From Burkholderia sp. (GTDB taxonomy: Bacteria > Pseudomonadota > Gammaproteobacteria > Burkholderiales > Burkholderiaceae), in assembly GCA_031253835.1 (NCBI GenBank), contig JAIRVP010000053.1, forward strand, positions 1 through 64,000: a stretch of DNA of 64,000 nucleotides, in the 5' to 3' direction. The position numbers were made by a program, and so were the translations under genes. Position 1 is the stretch's first letter. Every line of letters starts with the position of its first letter. Below, in pieces: positions 1-9,662 of the stretch. Below the pieces are notes generated by a model. It had not been told where the DNA came from. It saw only the letters and a program-made list of their open reading frames with translations, and ran no database searches.

Positions 1-164
1 CCGTCCGAGTCCCACAGGTAGACGCCGTCGGCCTTCACGATCACGCGGCTGCCGGCGCGGTTCAGCGCGCCCATGTCCGAGAACGGGTGGATGTGGTGCG
101 CGGCGTCGAGCGCGCGGTAGTCGGCGGTCGAGTGCGGCGAGAAGGCTTCGTGTCGATCGGTCAT
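1..164 (-). CDS. class III aminotransferase, N-terminal part (polyamine/beta-alanine type)
   Basis: Only the first 54 codons lie in the window; the rest runs off the left edge. The translation starts MTDRHEAFSPHSTADYRALD and continues through HHIHPFSDMGALNRAGSR to a KADGVYLWDSDG stretch. This is the usual N-terminus of PLP-dependent class III (omega) aminotransferases of the putrescine:pyruvate / beta-alanine:pyruvate group. The PLP lysine is outside the window. A clean GGAGGA ribosome site sits 6-11 bases before the ATG. It follows the glutamine-synthetase-like gene by 28 bases on the same strand, so it is probably the third gene of a polyamine operon and would transaminate putrescine or a related amine. 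The exact substrate cannot be told from this fragment. Confidence 0.8.
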   Translation of the reverse strand, partial: MTDRHEAFSPHSTADYRALDAAHHIHPFSDMGALNRAGSRVIVKADGVYLWDSD

Positions 165-192
165 GTTTCCTCCGTAAAACAGCGCCGCACGC

Positions 193-1530
193 TCACACGT
201 GCAGCAGCAGATGCCTGCGTTCCCACGAGCTGATCACGCGGAAGAACGCTTCGTATTCGGTTTCCTTCAGTGCCAGGTAGGCCTTCACGAACTTGTCGCC
301 GAGAATGCCGGCGAGCGGCTCGCACGCGGCCATCAGCGAGATGCCCTCTTCCAGGTTGCGCGGCAGCTGGTAAGGCAGGTCGTAGCCGTCCGATGCGATC
401 GGCTCGGTCGGCGCGAGCTGCTGCGTCATCCCGAGATAGCCGGCCGCGAGGGTCGCCGCGAACACGAGGTACGGGTTGCAGTCGACGCCCGGAATCCGGT
501 TCTCGATGCGGCGCGCGACGGGGCTCGACTGCGGGATGCGGAAGCCGACCGTGCGGTTGTCGTAACCCCACTGCACGTTGATCGGCGCGGCCATGAACCG
601 CGACAGGCGGCGGTACGAATTGATGTACGGCGCGAAGATCGGCATCAGCGCCGGCGTGTACTTCTGCAGCCCCGCGAGATAGCTGCGGAACAGCGGCGAC
701 ACCGAACCGTCCTCGTCGGCGAACAGGTTCCGCCCGGTGCGCATGTCCGCCAGGCTCTGGTGAATGTGCATCGCGGATCCCGGCTCGTTTTCCATCGGCT
801 TGGCCATGAAGGTCGCGTACATGTTGTGACGCAGCGCGGCCTCGCGCACCGTGCGCTTGAACAGGAATACCTGGTCGGCCAGCGGCAGCGCGTCGCCGTG
901 CACGAAGTTGATCTCCATCTGCGCGGCGCCGACTTCGTGGATCAGCGTCTCGATATCGAGCCCCTGCATTTCGCAGTACTCGTAGATATCCTCGAACAGC
1001 GGATCGAACTCGTTGACGGCCTCGATCGAATACGACTGGCGGCCGGTTTCCGCCCGCCCCGTGCGGCCGATCGGCGGACGCAGCGGCAGGTCGGGATCGG
1101 CATTCATGTCGACCAGATAGAACTCGAGTTCCGGCGCGACGACGGGTTTCCAGCCCTTCGCCTTGTACAGGTCGAGCACGCGGCGCAGCACGTAGCGCGG
1201 CGAGATCTCGACCGGCGACCCGTCGAAATGCACGCAGTCGTGAATCACCTGCGCGGTCGGGTCGACGGCCCACGGGATCAGGCAGATCGTCGACGGATCG
1301 GGCACGCACACCATGTCGGGATCGGTCACGCCGGTCAGCGTGCCGTCCTCCGGATAGTCGCCGGTCACGGTCTGCACCATCACGGCCTGCGGCAGCCGCA
1401 TCGATTCGCCGGATTCGAACTTGTTGCGCGGAATGATCTTGCCGCGCGCGATGCCGGCCATGTCGGGAATGATCGCCTCGACCTCGGTGATGCGGTGCTG
1501 TCGCAGGAATTCGCTCAGTTCGGGTTGCAT
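193..1530 (-). CDS. puuA: gamma-glutamyl-polyamine synthetase (glutamine synthetase family)
   Basis: A 445-residue protein of the glutamine synthetase family. Visible signatures are an N-terminal beta-grasp region opening with MQPELSEFLRQHRITEVEAI, the metal-binding stretch around APELEFYLVD, the GSAMHIHQSL motif and the FRIPQSSPVARRIENRIPG substrate/ATP motif near the C-terminus. The length and the acidic PDMAGIARGK start resemble gamma-glutamylputrescine synthetases rather than the assimilatory GlnA (about 470 aa with a tyrosine adenylylation site). It would ligate glutamate to putrescine or another polyamine using ATP. It lies between a PuuD-like amidase, 12 bases upstream, and a class III aminotransferase, which supports a glutamylated-polyamine pathway. 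The family call is firm; the precise amine is inferred. Confidence 0.85.
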   Translation of the reverse strand: MQPELSEFLRQHRITEVEAIIPDMAGIARGKIIPRNKFESGESMRLPQAVMVQTVTGDYPEDGTLTGVTDPDMVCVPDPSTICLIPWAVDPTAQVIHDCVHFDGSPVEISPRYVLRRVLDLYKAKGWKPVVAPELEFYLVDMNADPDLPLRPPIGRTGRAETGRQSYSIEAVNEFDPLFEDIYEYCEMQGLDIETLIHEVGAAQMEINFVHGDALPLADQVFLFKRTVREAALRHNMYATFMAKPMENEPGSAMHIHQSLADMRTGRNLFADEDGSVSPLFRSYLAGLQKYTPALMPIFAPYINSYRRLSRFMAAPINVQWGYDNRTVGFRIPQSSPVARRIENRIPGVDCNPYLVFAATLAAGYLGMTQQLAPTEPIASDGYDLPYQLPRNLEEGISLMAACEPLAGILGDKFVKAYLALKETEYEAFFRVISSWERRHLLLHV

Positions 1531-1542
1531 GATCGGCCTCGT

Positions 1543-2349
1543 TCAGTCGACGTCGGATGCGGCCGGCGACGCCATCGCGCCGCCCGCTGCATGAATGCGG
1601 TGCGTCATGCGCGCGCGGCACGCCGCGCCGAATGCCGCGAAGATGTCGCGCGACAGCGGTTGTTCCGCGTAGCGCCATTCGGGATGCCACTGCACGCCGA
1701 GCGCGAACGCGCGCGCGCCGCGCACGCTGACGGCCTCGACGAGCCCGTCGGGTGCGCTCGCTTCGACGGCGAGCCCTGCGCCGAGGCGGGCGATGCCCTG
1801 GTCGTGCAGCGAATTGACCGTCGCCTCGTGCGCGCCGCGGGCGACCCGCTGCAGCAGGCCGCCCGGCGCGAGTTGCACGAGGTGCGCGGGACCGTACTGC
1901 CGTTCGAGCGGATCGGCCGGCCGTTCGCGATGATCGTCGAAGCCGTTCGTCGCGTGCAGCCGCTGATGCAGCGTGCCGCCGTACGCAACGTTCAGCTCCT
2001 GCATGCCGCGGCAGATCGCAAGGACGGGCACGCCCGCATCGATCGCCGCGCGGATCAGCGGCAGCGCGGTCGCATCGCGCGCGGGGTCGTGCAAGGTGTC
2101 GGGCGCACTCGCGGCACCGCCGTAATGATGGGGTTCGACATTCGAGTAGCTGCCGGTAAACAGCAGCCCGTCGACTGCCGCGACGATCGCGTCGGGCGGC
2201 TGGCGCGCGCCGAGCGCGGGCAGCACGAATGCCAGCGCGCCGGCGCCGTCGATGAGCGCGGCAAGGTACTTCTCGCCGGCCGTGTGATTCGGATGCGCAC
2301 CGCGCAGGATGCGGTCGGCGGTAACGGCTACGATCGGGCGCGCACGCAT
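1543..2349 (-). CDS. puuD: gamma-glutamyl-gamma-aminobutyrate hydrolase family protein
   Basis: A 268-residue class I glutamine-amidotransferase-like hydrolase (peptidase C26). The nucleophile elbow VLAICRGMQE places the catalytic cysteine near residue 113. The His-Glu pair appears in VQWHPEW near the C-terminus, so the triad is intact. The start chosen is MRARPIVAVTADR because GGGAGGG lies just upstream; a further 24 in-frame codons upstream look non-coding. It is the first gene of the unit puuD-puuA-aminotransferase. The role would be release of glutamate and GABA (or an analogue) from gamma-glutamylated intermediates. A generic gamma-glutamyl amidase on another polyamine is the main alternative. 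Confidence 0.83.
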   Translation of the reverse strand: MRARPIVAVTADRILRGAHPNHTAGEKYLAALIDGAGALAFVLPALGARQPPDAIVAAVDGLLFTGSYSNVEPHHYGGAASAPDTLHDPARDATALPLIRAAIDAGVPVLAICRGMQELNVAYGGTLHQRLHATNGFDDHRERPADPLERQYGPAHLVQLAPGGLLQRVARGAHEATVNSLHDQGIARLGAGLAVEASAPDGLVEAVSVRGARAFALGVQWHPEWRYAEQPLSRDIFAAFGAACRARMTHRIHAAGGAMASPAASDVD

Positions 2350-2916
2350 GAGCGTCCCTCCCTTTCCGGAAATCGCGCGCCACACGCGTGCGCACGGAAC
2401 GATGAAGGCCCGCGGCTGCACCGCACGTGCGCACGGTCACGCAGCACGTACGCATGCGCGACCCTGCCGCGCGGACGATGCGGCAATCGGCGGTGCGGCC
2501 CGGGACGGAAGCGGAAAAGGACGCTAGGGCAACAAGGATGCGCTGCCGTCGCACTGCACCGCGCTGAACACGTGCGCGGTCACGAGGTTGAAGCGGCGCA
2601 GGCCGCGATGGGAAATGGCGAAAAAACGAGGCTCGCGTAAAGAGGCGGCACGCGTACCGCAATCAGCATGCCGGTTCGGCCCGGCCTGAGGCGGCGCGCC
2701 CGCCGACGGACTTCGCGTCCGGCGTATCGAAGGGCTGGCGGCTTTCACGATCGTACTCGACTGACTGAAGGAGGCAGGACACGCGTCGCGATCAAGCGCA
2801 TGCGGCAACGCCGCGCGGCGACACGTCGGCAAGGTGTCACGCAGCGGATTCCGGCGCGGTACGGCCATCGTCGATGCCCCCGCCGCCGGTGCGCGCGTGA
2901 CGACTTCCTGACATTC
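2350..2916. other. intergenic leader of the polyamine unit; no gene supported
   Basis: About 570 bases between the puuD start and the candidate operator/promoter at 2917-2955. Reading frames here have arginine- and alanine-rich translations with no recognisable family and no convincing ribosome site, so I see no gene. It may be a long 5' leader of the puuD unit if the promoter at 2917-2944 is used, or a decayed gene. Confidence 0.4.
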
Positions 2917-2955
2917 AGCTTATATCACCTAAAAATTGCGTCAAATTTTCAGGTG
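2917..2955 (-). promoter_or_regulatory. candidate promoter with overlapping dyad operator
   Basis: The stretch 2926-2955 is a near-perfect inverted repeat. CACCTAAAAATTG on the left faces CAAATTTTCAGGTG on the right, with one mismatch and a one-base offset, in an otherwise GC-rich background. On the minus strand it contains TTGACG (2939-2944) with TAAGCT (2917-2922) 16 bases further on, a possible -35/-10 pair directed at puuD. The dyad would overlap the -35. The controlling regulator is not visible in this window. Confidence 0.45.
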
Positions 2956-2978
2956 CCGATGACGACATCGATCAGACG

Positions 2979-3013
2979 AAAAAAAACGGCATCGATCTCC
3001 GCGATCGATGCCG
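2979..3013 (-). terminator. rho-independent terminator of the hut operon
   Basis: A perfect 11-bp stem CGGCATCGATC / GATCGATGCCG (2987-2997 with 3003-3013) with a 5-base loop. On the minus strand it is followed by eight consecutive U residues (eight A at 2979-2986 on the plus strand). It lies 89 bases beyond the hutG stop, so it terminates the long minus-strand hut transcript and insulates the downstream polyamine unit. Confidence 0.9.
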
Positions 3014-3101
3014 TGTTGTGCATTGCGTCGGCGCGCATGCTGCGTGCCGACGGGCCGCGACGCCCTGCTCCGCCGCGCCGCCGCATGCGTGCGGCCCGCG
3101 C

Positions 3102-3899
3102 TCAGCGATGCGCGAGCGCGGTTTCGACGAGCGTCTGCAGCAGCGGCACGATCCGCGCCGCGCGCGCTTCGTCGTACGCATACGGACGCGTCTCTTCCAT
3201 GTAGGTGATCTGCGACAGCTCGAGTTGCACGGCCTCGACACCGGTGTCGGGCACGCCGTAATGACGCGTGATGTAGCCGCCCTTGAAGCGCCCGTTCGCG
3301 ACAGCCGTATAGCCGCCGTGCGCGAGCACGCGCGCGGCCAGTGCCTCCGCGAGACCCGGCGTGGCGGTCGCGCCGCCCGACGTGCCGAAATTGAAGTCCG
3401 GCAGGCGGCCTTCGAAGAAGCGCGGCACATGCGAGCGGATCGAATGCGCTTCCCATACGAGCACGCGGCCGTGCTCGCGCTTCAGGCGTGCAATCTCGCC
3501 CTGCAGCGCATCGTGATACGGCAGCCAGTAGCGGTCGCGACGACGCATGATCTCGTCGTTGCCGGGCAGCGCGCTGGCCGGATAGAGCGGCGCCTTGTCG
3601 AACGTATCGACCGGCACGAGCCCCGTCGTGTCCTGCCCCGGATACAGGTTCTCGTTGTCGGGCGGACGGTTCAGGTCGACGACGTAACGCGCGTGCGATG
3701 GCACGAGGATCGATGCGCCGAGGTCGGCCGCGAAGCCGTACAGCCGCTCGAGATGCCAGTCGCAATCGTCGACGAAGCGCGCGTCGGGCGTCATCGTCGC
3801 GGCGATGTCGTCGGGGATGTGCGTGCCTGCGTGCGGAATCGAGATCAGCAGCGGCAGCGTGCCCTGCTTCAGCGTGAATACAGCCGGTTGTTCAGTCAT
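3102..3899 (-). CDS. hutG: N-formylglutamate deformylase
   Basis: A 265-residue N-formylglutamate amidohydrolase, last gene of the histidine pathway. It hydrolyses N-formyl-L-glutamate to formate and glutamate. Typical family features are LLISIPHAGTHIPD near the N-terminus (a metal-ligand histidine), FVDDCDWHLERLY, a conserved DLNRPP, LVWEAHSIRSHVPRFFEGRLPDFN in the middle and QLELSQITYMEE near the C-terminus. Length fits the Pseudomonas/Burkholderia enzymes of 260-270 residues. It is separated from hutF by 59 bases that contain a strong GC hairpin, and is followed by a clear terminator. Its pairing with hutF shows that this organism uses the five-step route rather than formimidoylglutamase. 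Confidence 0.93.
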   Translation of the reverse strand: MTEQPAVFTLKQGTLPLLISIPHAGTHIPDDIAATMTPDARFVDDCDWHLERLYGFAADLGASILVPSHARYVVDLNRPPDNENLYPGQDTTGLVPVDTFDKAPLYPASALPGNDEIMRRRDRYWLPYHDALQGEIARLKREHGRVLVWEAHSIRSHVPRFFEGRLPDFNFGTSGGATATPGLAEALAARVLAHGGYTAVANGRFKGGYITRHYGVPDTGVEAVQLELSQITYMEETRPYAYDEARAARIVPLLQTLVETALAHR

Positions 3900-3921
3900 G
3901 TCGCATCACCGTAAGAGTCTG

Positions 3922-3948
3922 CCGGCGCACGCGCACAGCGTGCGCCGG
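3922..3948. repeat. intercistronic GC hairpin between hutF and hutG
   Basis: A perfect 11-bp inverted repeat CCGGCGCACGC / GCGTGCGCCGG with a 5-base loop fills the hutF-hutG gap. There is no T-run on either side. It is more likely an mRNA-processing or stability element, or an attenuating hairpin, than a full terminator. Confidence 0.55.
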
Positions 3949-3958
3949 TTGCCGCGCG

Positions 3959-5335
3959 TCAGCGCAGCAGTTGCGCCAGCGCGGCGCGGTAGTCCGCATA
4001 CGCGGCGGCTTCGTCGCGATGGCGGCGGCCGCTCACGACGCGTTCGCCGCCCGTGTAGACGTCGAGCACGGGCGTCTCGCCATGCTCGGCGAACACGATA
4101 CCCGACAGCCAGGACGGGCTGCCGTGTTCGGCGATCGCCGGATGATCGGGATCGAGCACGAGCCAGTCGGCACGGCAGCCTTCGCGCAGTGCGCCGACGC
4201 GCCGCCCGCTCGCCTGTGCGCCGCCCGCGAGCGACGCATCGAACAGGCGATCGGCGACATGCGCCTGCGACTCACTCGCCAGCACGTTGCGTGCGCGGTG
4301 CACGAGCCGCTGCCCGTATTCGAGCAGGCGCAGCTCCGAGCGCCATTCGACCGACGCGTGGCTGTCCGAGCCGACGCCGATCACGCCGCCCTGCGCGAGA
4401 TAGTCGACGGCCGGGAACACGCCGTCGCCCAGGTTCGCTTCGGTCGTCAGGCACAGGCCGGCGACCGCGCGACGCTTCGCGAGCGCAGCCGTTTCGGCCG
4501 CATCGACGTGCGTGGCGTGCACGAGGCACCAGCGCGCATCGACGTCGAAGCGATCGAGCAGCCATTGGACGGGACGCGCGCCGTATGCGCGCACGCAATC
4601 GTCGACCTCGGCCGTCTGCTCGGCGATATGGATGTGGACGGGCGCGTCGTCGGGCAGCCCGTCGATCAGCGTACGCAGGCCAGCCTCCGACACCGCGCGC
4701 AGCGAGTGCGGTGCGACGCCGTAGCGCAGCCCGCCGTGCTCGGGCGCCGCGCGACGCATCGTGTCGAGCAGTTCGAGCAGGCCGTCGGGCGTATTGATGA
4801 AGCGACGCTGGTCGTCGCGCGGCGGCTTGTTGCCGAAACCGGCGAACTGGTAGGACACGGGCAGCATCGTGATGCCGATGCCGGCCGAGCGCGCGGCGTC
4901 GATGACGCGCGTGCCGAGCTCCGCGAGCTGCGGATAGCGCGAGCCGTCCTGTGCGTGATGCACGTAGTGGAATTCGCACACCGACGTGTAGCCGCACTTG
5001 AGCATCTCGACATACAGCCAGCGCGCAATCGCCGCGAGCGCGTCGGGCGTGATCTTCAGCGCGAAGCGGTACATCAGGTCGCGCCAGCTCCAGAAGCTGT
5101 CGGCGGGATTCGCGCGGTATTCGGTGAGCCCCGCCATCGCGCGCTGGAATGCGTGCGAATGCAGGTTCGGCATGCCGGGCAGCACCGGCCCGGCCGCACG
5201 CGCGACGCCTGCCGGCGCATCGGTATCGGGCGTCACGCCGGTCAGCGTGCCGGCCGCGTCCCAGCGCAGCAGCACGTTGCGGCGCCAGCCGTCGGGCAGG
5301 TAGGCGTGGTCCGCGAACAACATGGTGTCGGTCAT
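3959..5335 (-). CDS. hutF: formimidoylglutamate deiminase
   Basis: A 458-residue amidohydrolase-superfamily enzyme that converts N-formimidoyl-L-glutamate to N-formyl-L-glutamate and ammonia. Metal-binding motifs are in place: the HSHAFQRA stretch after PGMPNL (the HxH motif), HIHIAEQ in the middle, HATHVD and the GSDSHAS aspartate. The FWSWRDLMYRFA segment is characteristic of HutF. I start at MTDTMLFADHAYL, where AAGGAA lies at good spacing; an upstream in-frame start adding 18 residues has no comparable site. It follows hutI by 57 bases. Confidence 0.93.
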   Translation of the reverse strand: MTDTMLFADHAYLPDGWRRNVLLRWDAAGTLTGVTPDTDAPAGVARAAGPVLPGMPNLHSHAFQRAMAGLTEYRANPADSFWSWRDLMYRFALKITPDALAAIARWLYVEMLKCGYTSVCEFHYVHHAQDGSRYPQLAELGTRVIDAARSAGIGITMLPVSYQFAGFGNKPPRDDQRRFINTPDGLLELLDTMRRAAPEHGGLRYGVAPHSLRAVSEAGLRTLIDGLPDDAPVHIHIAEQTAEVDDCVRAYGARPVQWLLDRFDVDARWCLVHATHVDAAETAALAKRRAVAGLCLTTEANLGDGVFPAVDYLAQGGVIGVGSDSHASVEWRSELRLLEYGQRLVHRARNVLASESQAHVADRLFDASLAGGAQASGRRVGALREGCRADWLVLDPDHPAIAEHGSPSWLSGIVFAEHGETPVLDVYTGGERVVSGRRHRDEAAAYADYRAALAQLLR

Positions 5336-5392
5336 TCTGATTCCTTGTCGAGCGGCCGGATCAAGCGCCAACATGCCCGGCCCCTGCAAAAA

Positions 5393-6616
5393 CTATCCGT
5401 TCATCCGGCGAAACACGGTCGAGCCGCCGCGAACGACCTGCTCGCACAGCGGCCGGCCGATCCAGTACGCGAGTTCCGACAGCGAACCGACCGACCAGGC
5501 GGCGAAGTCCGCCTGGCGGCCGACCTCGAGCGCGCCGTGGCGATCCGCACGGCCGAGCGCCGCGGCGGCATGGCACGTGACACCCTGCAGCACTTCGGGC
5601 ACCGTCATGCGGAACAGCGTGCAGCCCATGTTCAGCGTCAGCAGCAGCGATTCGAGCGGCGACGTGCCGGGGTTGTGATCGGTCGCGAGCGCGATCGGCA
5701 CGCCGTGCTTGCGCAGCAGCTCGATCGGCGGCAGTTGCGTTTCGCGGATGAAGTAGTACGCGCCGGGCAGCAGCACGGCGACCGTGCCGGCCGCCTTCAT
5801 CGCCTCGATGCCGGCTTCGTCGAGAAATTCGAGGTGGTCGGCAGACAGCGCGCGGTAGCGCGCGGCGAGTGCGGTGCCGCCCGCGTTCGACAGTTGCTCC
5901 GCATGCAACTTCACGGGCAGCCCGCGGCGCGTCGCGGCCTCGAACACGCGTTCGGTCTGCGCGAGCGAGAAGCCGATGCGTTCGCAGAACACGTCGACCG
6001 CGTCGACGAGGCCTTCGTCGGCCAGCGCCGGCAGCATCCGGTCGCACACTTCGTCGATGTACGCGTCCGCGCGGCCCGCATATTCGGGCGGCAGCGCATG
6101 CGCGCCGAGGAAGGTCGTGTAGACCGTGACCGGGAAGCGTTCGCCGAGCTGGCGCGCGACGCGCAGCATCTTGCGTTCGCTCGCGAGGTCGAGCCCGTAG
6201 CCCGACTTGATCTCGATCGCGGTCACGCCTTCGGCGAGCAGCGGCTGCAGGCGCGCGGCAGCCTGTACGAACAGCGTCGTCTCGTCGGCCGCGCGCGTCG
6301 CGCGCACGGTCGACACGATCCCGCCGCCCTGCCGCGCGATGTCCTCGTAGCTGACGCCCGCGAGGCGCTGTGCGAATTCATCGGCGCGCGTGCCGCCGTA
6401 CACGAGGTGCGTATGGCAATCGACGAGGCCCGGCGTCACCCACGCGCCGTGCAGGTCTTCGCGCTGCCAGTGCGCATAACCGTGCGGCAGCGCGGACAAC
6501 GCGCCGAGCCAGACGATCGTGCCGGTTTCGTCGACGGCGATCGCCGCGTCGTCGATCGTCTCGTCGGGATGGCCGTGCGGACACAGCCTCAGGTGATGCC
6601 AGACAGTCGGTTTCAT
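5393..6616 (-). CDS. hutI: imidazolonepropionase
   Basis: A 407-residue amidohydrolase that opens the ring of 4-imidazolone-5-propanoate to give formimidoylglutamate. The sequence shows [16 protein letters not shown] (metal HxH and substrate arginine), [18 protein letters not shown] (metal histidine and acid/base glutamate) and [12 protein letters not shown] (metal aspartate). All are diagnostic of HutI. Length matches the family (about 405). The gene begins four bases after hutD ends, so the two are likely co-translated. Confidence 0.95.
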   Translation of the reverse strand: MKPTVWHHLRLCPHGHPDETIDDAAIAVDETGTIVWLGALSALPHGYAHWQREDLHGAWVTPGLVDCHTHLVYGGTRADEFAQRLAGVSYEDIARQGGGIVSTVRATRAADETTLFVQAAARLQPLLAEGVTAIEIKSGYGLDLASERKMLRVARQLGERFPVTVYTTFLGAHALPPEYAGRADAYIDEVCDRMLPALADEGLVDAVDVFCERIGFSLAQTERVFEAATRRGLPVKLHAEQLSNAGGTALAARYRALSADHLEFLDEAGIEAMKAAGTVAVLLPGAYYFIRETQLPPIELLRKHGVPIALATDHNPGTSPLESLLLTLNMGCTLFRMTVPEVLQGVTCHAAAALGRADRHGALEVGRQADFAAWSVGSLSELAYWIGRPLCEQVVRGGSTVFRRMNG

Positions 6617-6620
6617 GCGT

Positions 6621-7232
6621 TCAGTCTCGTTCGCCGATGGCGAGCGATACGGCGAGCAGCGCGCCGCTACCGCTCACGACGACGTCAAACGCACGCCGCG
6701 GCCCGTCGAGCCGCAACGTGTCCATTTCTTCCAGTGCGTAGTGCGTGCCGTCGATGTCGACGCCGACGGCGCCGGTCGCGCAAAACAGCAGCACGGTATC
6801 GGCATGTGCAATACGGTGCGCACCTGCGCGCCACACGTCGAGCGCGCCGCGCGCAGCCGAGCGGCGCGTCATCAGGTTGAAGTCGCGCGTCGCGCCGTCG
6901 TGCAGCGTCGCGTCGATCGCCGCTTCCCCTGCGAAATCCGCGCGGGCCAGCGGTGCGTCGAGCACGTGCTGTGCACCGCCCGCTTCGGCCAGCGTCATGC
7001 CCGCGCCGGACAGCAGCACGAGCGTGCGGTCGATCCCGTCGAAACGCGAGAACGGCCCGGCCGTGCCGACGTCCGCGACGCTCACGCGCCATGCGAACGC
7101 ATCGAGCGCGGCACCGGGCGGGAATGCACCGATCTCGCGCGTCACGCCGCCGCCGTTCTTCCACGGCGACGCGACGAGATCCGACGCGCGGATCATCGTC
7201 GCGTTCACCGGCGCCTGGTCGAGCGCCGTCAT
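6621..7232 (-). CDS. hutD: HutD family cupin protein
   Basis: A 203-residue HutD/Ves family protein. It carries the family start [51 protein letters not shown] and FNLMTRR. HutD is a bicupin-like protein reported in Pseudomonas to limit over-induction of the hut genes, probably by binding an intermediate such as formylglutamate; it has no established catalytic role. It sits between hutU and hutI with gaps of two and four bases, so it is embedded in the operon. Confidence 0.9.
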   Translation of the reverse strand: MTALDQAPVNATMIRASDLVASPWKNGGGVTREIGAFPPGAALDAFAWRVSVADVGTAGPFSRFDGIDRTLVLLSGAGMTLAEAGGAQHVLDAPLARADFAGEAAIDATLHDGATRDFNLMTRRSAARGALDVWRAGAHRIAHADTVLLFCATGAVGVDIDGTHYALEEMDTLRLDGPRRAFDVVVSGSGALLAVSLAIGERD

Positions 7233-7234
7233 GC

Positions 7235-8923
7235 TCAGCGGCCGAGCATCGGCAGCTTCAGGCCGGCTTCGCGGGCCGTCTGCTGCGCGAGTTCGTAGCC
7301 GGCATCCGCATGGCGCATCACGCCCGTCGCCGGGTCGTTCAGCAGCACGCGACCGAGACGCTCGTGCGCTTCAGCCGTACCGTCGGCGACGATCACGACG
7401 CCCGAGTGTTGCGAGAAGCCCATGCCGACGCCGCCGCCATGGTGCAGCGACACCCACGATGCGCCGCCTGCCGTGTTCAGCAGCGCGTTCAGCAGCGGCC
7501 AGTCGCTGACTGCGTCCGAACCGTCCTTCATCGATTCCGTCTCGCGGTTCGGGCTCGCGACCGAACCGGTGTCGAGGTGGTCGCGGCCGATCACGATCGG
7601 CGCCTTCAGTTCGCCGTTCTTGACCATTTCGTTGAACGCCTGGCCGAGACGATAGCGATCCTTCACGCCAACCCAGCAGATCCGTGCCGGCAGGCCCTGG
7701 AACGCGATGCGCTCACGCGCCATGTCGAGCCAGTTGTGCAGGTGCGGATCGTCGGGGATCAGCTCCTTCACCTTCTGGTCGGTCTTGTAGATGTCTTCCG
7801 GATCGCCGGACAGCGCGACCCAGCGGAACGGGCCCTTGCCTTCGCAGAACAGCGGACGGATGTACGCCGGCACGAAGCCCGGGAAGTCGAACGCGTTCTC
7901 GACGCCCATTTCCAGCGCCATCTGGCGGATGTTGTTGCCGTAGTCGAGCGTCGCCGCGCCGCGTTCCTGCAGCGCCAGCATCGCGCGCACCTGGACGGCC
8001 ATCGACTGCTTCGCGACCTTCACGATGCTCTGCGGATCGACCTTCTGTGCTTCGCGCCATTGCGCGACGGTCCAGCCTTGCGGCAGGTAGCCGTTGATCG
8101 GGTCGTGCGCGCTCGTCTGGTCGGTCACGCAATCCGGCGTGATGCCGCGCGTGACGAGTTCCGCGAACACGTCGGCCGCGTTGCCGAGCAGGCCGATCGA
8201 CACGGGCTTGCCCGCGCGCTTCGCTTCCTCGATCATGCCGAGCGCTTCGTCGAGCGTCGTCGCCTTCTTGTCGACGTAGCGCGTCTTCAGGCGGAAGTCA
8301 ATGCGCGTCTCGTCGCATTCGACCGCGATCATCGAGAAGCCGGCCATCGTCGCGGCCAGCGGCTGCGCGCCGCCCATGCCGCCGAGGCCGCCCGTCAGGA
8401 TCCAGCGGCCCGACGGGTCGCCGTTGAAGTGCTGGTTCGCGACCGAGAAGAACGTTTCATAGGTGCCCTGAACGATGCCCTGGCTGCCGATGTAGATCCA
8501 GCTGCCGGCCGTCATCTGGCCGTACATCATCAGGCCCTTGCGGTCGAGCTCGTGGAAGTGGTCCCAGTTCGCCCAGTGCGGCACGAGGTTCGAGTTGGCC
8601 AGCAGCACGCGCGGCGCATCCTTGTGCGTGCGGAACACGCCGACCGGCTTGCCCGATTGAATCAGCAGCGTTTCGTTTTCCTCGAGATCCTTCAGCGACG
8701 CGAGGATCTGGTCATAGCATTCCCAGTTGCGCGCCGCGCGGCCGATGCCGCCGTACACGACGAGCGCATGCGGATGCTCGGCGACTTCCGGGTCGAGGTT
8801 GTTCTGGATCATCCGGTAGGCCGCTTCGGCCAGCCAGGTCTTGCAGGTCTTCTCGCTGCCGCGCGGCGCGCGGATCGTGCGCGTCGGATCGAGACGGGGA
8901 TCGATGTGTTTCGGATGGTTCAT
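7235..8923 (-). CDS. hutU: urocanate hydratase
   Basis: A 562-residue urocanase converting urocanate to 4-imidazolone-5-propanoate with tightly bound NAD+. Recognised by [14 protein letters not shown]-type text (here [17 protein letters not shown]), the glycine-rich NAD motif [37 protein letters not shown] and the C-terminal [17 protein letters not shown]. Length is normal for the family (about 555-560). A GGGAG ribosome site precedes the ATG. The 39-base gap from hutC carries no obvious terminator. Confidence 0.96.
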   Translation of the reverse strand: MNHPKHIDPRLDPTRTIRAPRGSEKTCKTWLAEAAYRMIQNNLDPEVAEHPHALVVYGGIGRAARNWECYDQILASLKDLEENETLLIQSGKPVGVFRTHKDAPRVLLANSNLVPHWANWDHFHELDRKGLMMYGQMTAGSWIYIGSQGIVQGTYETFFSVANQHFNGDPSGRWILTGGLGGMGGAQPLAATMAGFSMIAVECDETRIDFRLKTRYVDKKATTLDEALGMIEEAKRAGKPVSIGLLGNAADVFAELVTRGITPDCVTDQTSAHDPINGYLPQGWTVAQWREAQKVDPQSIVKVAKQSMAVQVRAMLALQERGAATLDYGNNIRQMALEMGVENAFDFPGFVPAYIRPLFCEGKGPFRWVALSGDPEDIYKTDQKVKELIPDDPHLHNWLDMARERIAFQGLPARICWVGVKDRYRLGQAFNEMVKNGELKAPIVIGRDHLDTGSVASPNRETESMKDGSDAVSDWPLLNALLNTAGGASWVSLHHGGGVGMGFSQHSGVVIVADGTAEAHERLGRVLLNDPATGVMRHADAGYELAQQTAREAGLKLPMLGR

Positions 8924-8962
8924 GACGACTGCTCCCGAAGGAAAATGACTATCAAATAGGAA

Positions 8963-9658
8963 TCAGAAATGCCCGGTGAAGCGATAACGGCTGCCGGGAT
9001 GCCACAGATTCGCCACCGAGGCGACGACGCCCTGCGACCAGGTGCGCCGATGTAAAACCAGACACGGCTCGACGTCGTCCATCCGCAGCTGCTCGCGTCG
9101 CTCCGGCGCCGGGGCCGCCGCTTCGATCCTGTACTCGACGCGCTGCAGCGGGGCCGCGCGCATCAGGTACAGGTTCGGCGTCGTGTTCGTGAAATCCTGC
9201 TCGGCGTAATCCGGCGCGACCGCCGGATTCACCCATCGTTCTTCGAGCTGCACGGGCTCGTCGTTCTCGAAGTGCAGCACCTGCGAATGAAACAGCTTCG
9301 CGCGCACAGCCACCTGCATCTCGTCGGCGAGCGCCTCGTCGGCGCGGATCGTGTCGAGACCGAGCACGCTGGCGTGATACGCATGCCCGCGTGCGCCGAC
9401 TTCCTCCGAGATGCTGCGGATCGCCACCAGCGTCGACTCGTACTTCGGCCGCGCGACGTAGGTGCCCGCGCCCTTCATGCGCGTGAGCACCTGCTCGGCC
9501 GTCAACTCGCGCAGTGCGCGGTTGACGGTCATGCGCGCCACCTTGAATTCGCGCGCCAGCTCGTTCTCGGACGGCACCTGGTCGCCCTCCTCCCACTCGC
9601 CGGCGTGGATGCGGCCCAGGATGAAATCCTTGATCTCCTGGTAGACCGGCGCGCTCAT
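8963..9658 (-). CDS. hutC: histidine utilisation repressor, GntR family
   Basis: A 231-residue GntR/HutC-family regulator. The N-terminal winged helix (residues about 1-70) includes the typical EGDQVPSENELAREFKVARMTVNRALREL. The C-terminal UTRA ligand domain, expected to bind urocanate, ends with the family pattern RRTWSQGVVASVANLWHPGSRYRFTGHF. I start at MSAPVYQEIKDF, four bases after the hutH stop; a 17-residue arginine-rich extension upstream lies inside hutH and is unlikely to be used. Sitting second in the operon it would be autoregulated. Probable targets are the two palindromes before hutH. Confidence 0.92.
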   Translation of the reverse strand: MSAPVYQEIKDFILGRIHAGEWEEGDQVPSENELAREFKVARMTVNRALRELTAEQVLTRMKGAGTYVARPKYESTLVAIRSISEEVGARGHAYHASVLGLDTIRADEALADEMQVAVRAKLFHSQVLHFENDEPVQLEERWVNPAVAPDYAEQDFTNTTPNLYLMRAAPLQRVEYRIEAAAPAPERREQLRMDDVEPCLVLHRRTWSQGVVASVANLWHPGSRYRFTGHF

Positions 9659-9662
9659 CGGC

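Noticed and set aside
161-2662. Very long open frames on the opposite strand or alternative frame of the polyamine and hut genes (for example 161-2662 minus, 199-2640 plus, 3971-6880 plus).
   Set aside because: Their translations are rich in arginine, alanine and histidine without any family motif and lie over well-recognised genes. They are a by-product of high GC in third codon positions.
2524-3204. Possible genes in the puuD-hutG gap (114 and 178 codons).
   Set aside because: Composition is that of shadow frames, there is no ribosome site or recognisable motif, and the second crosses the hut terminator.
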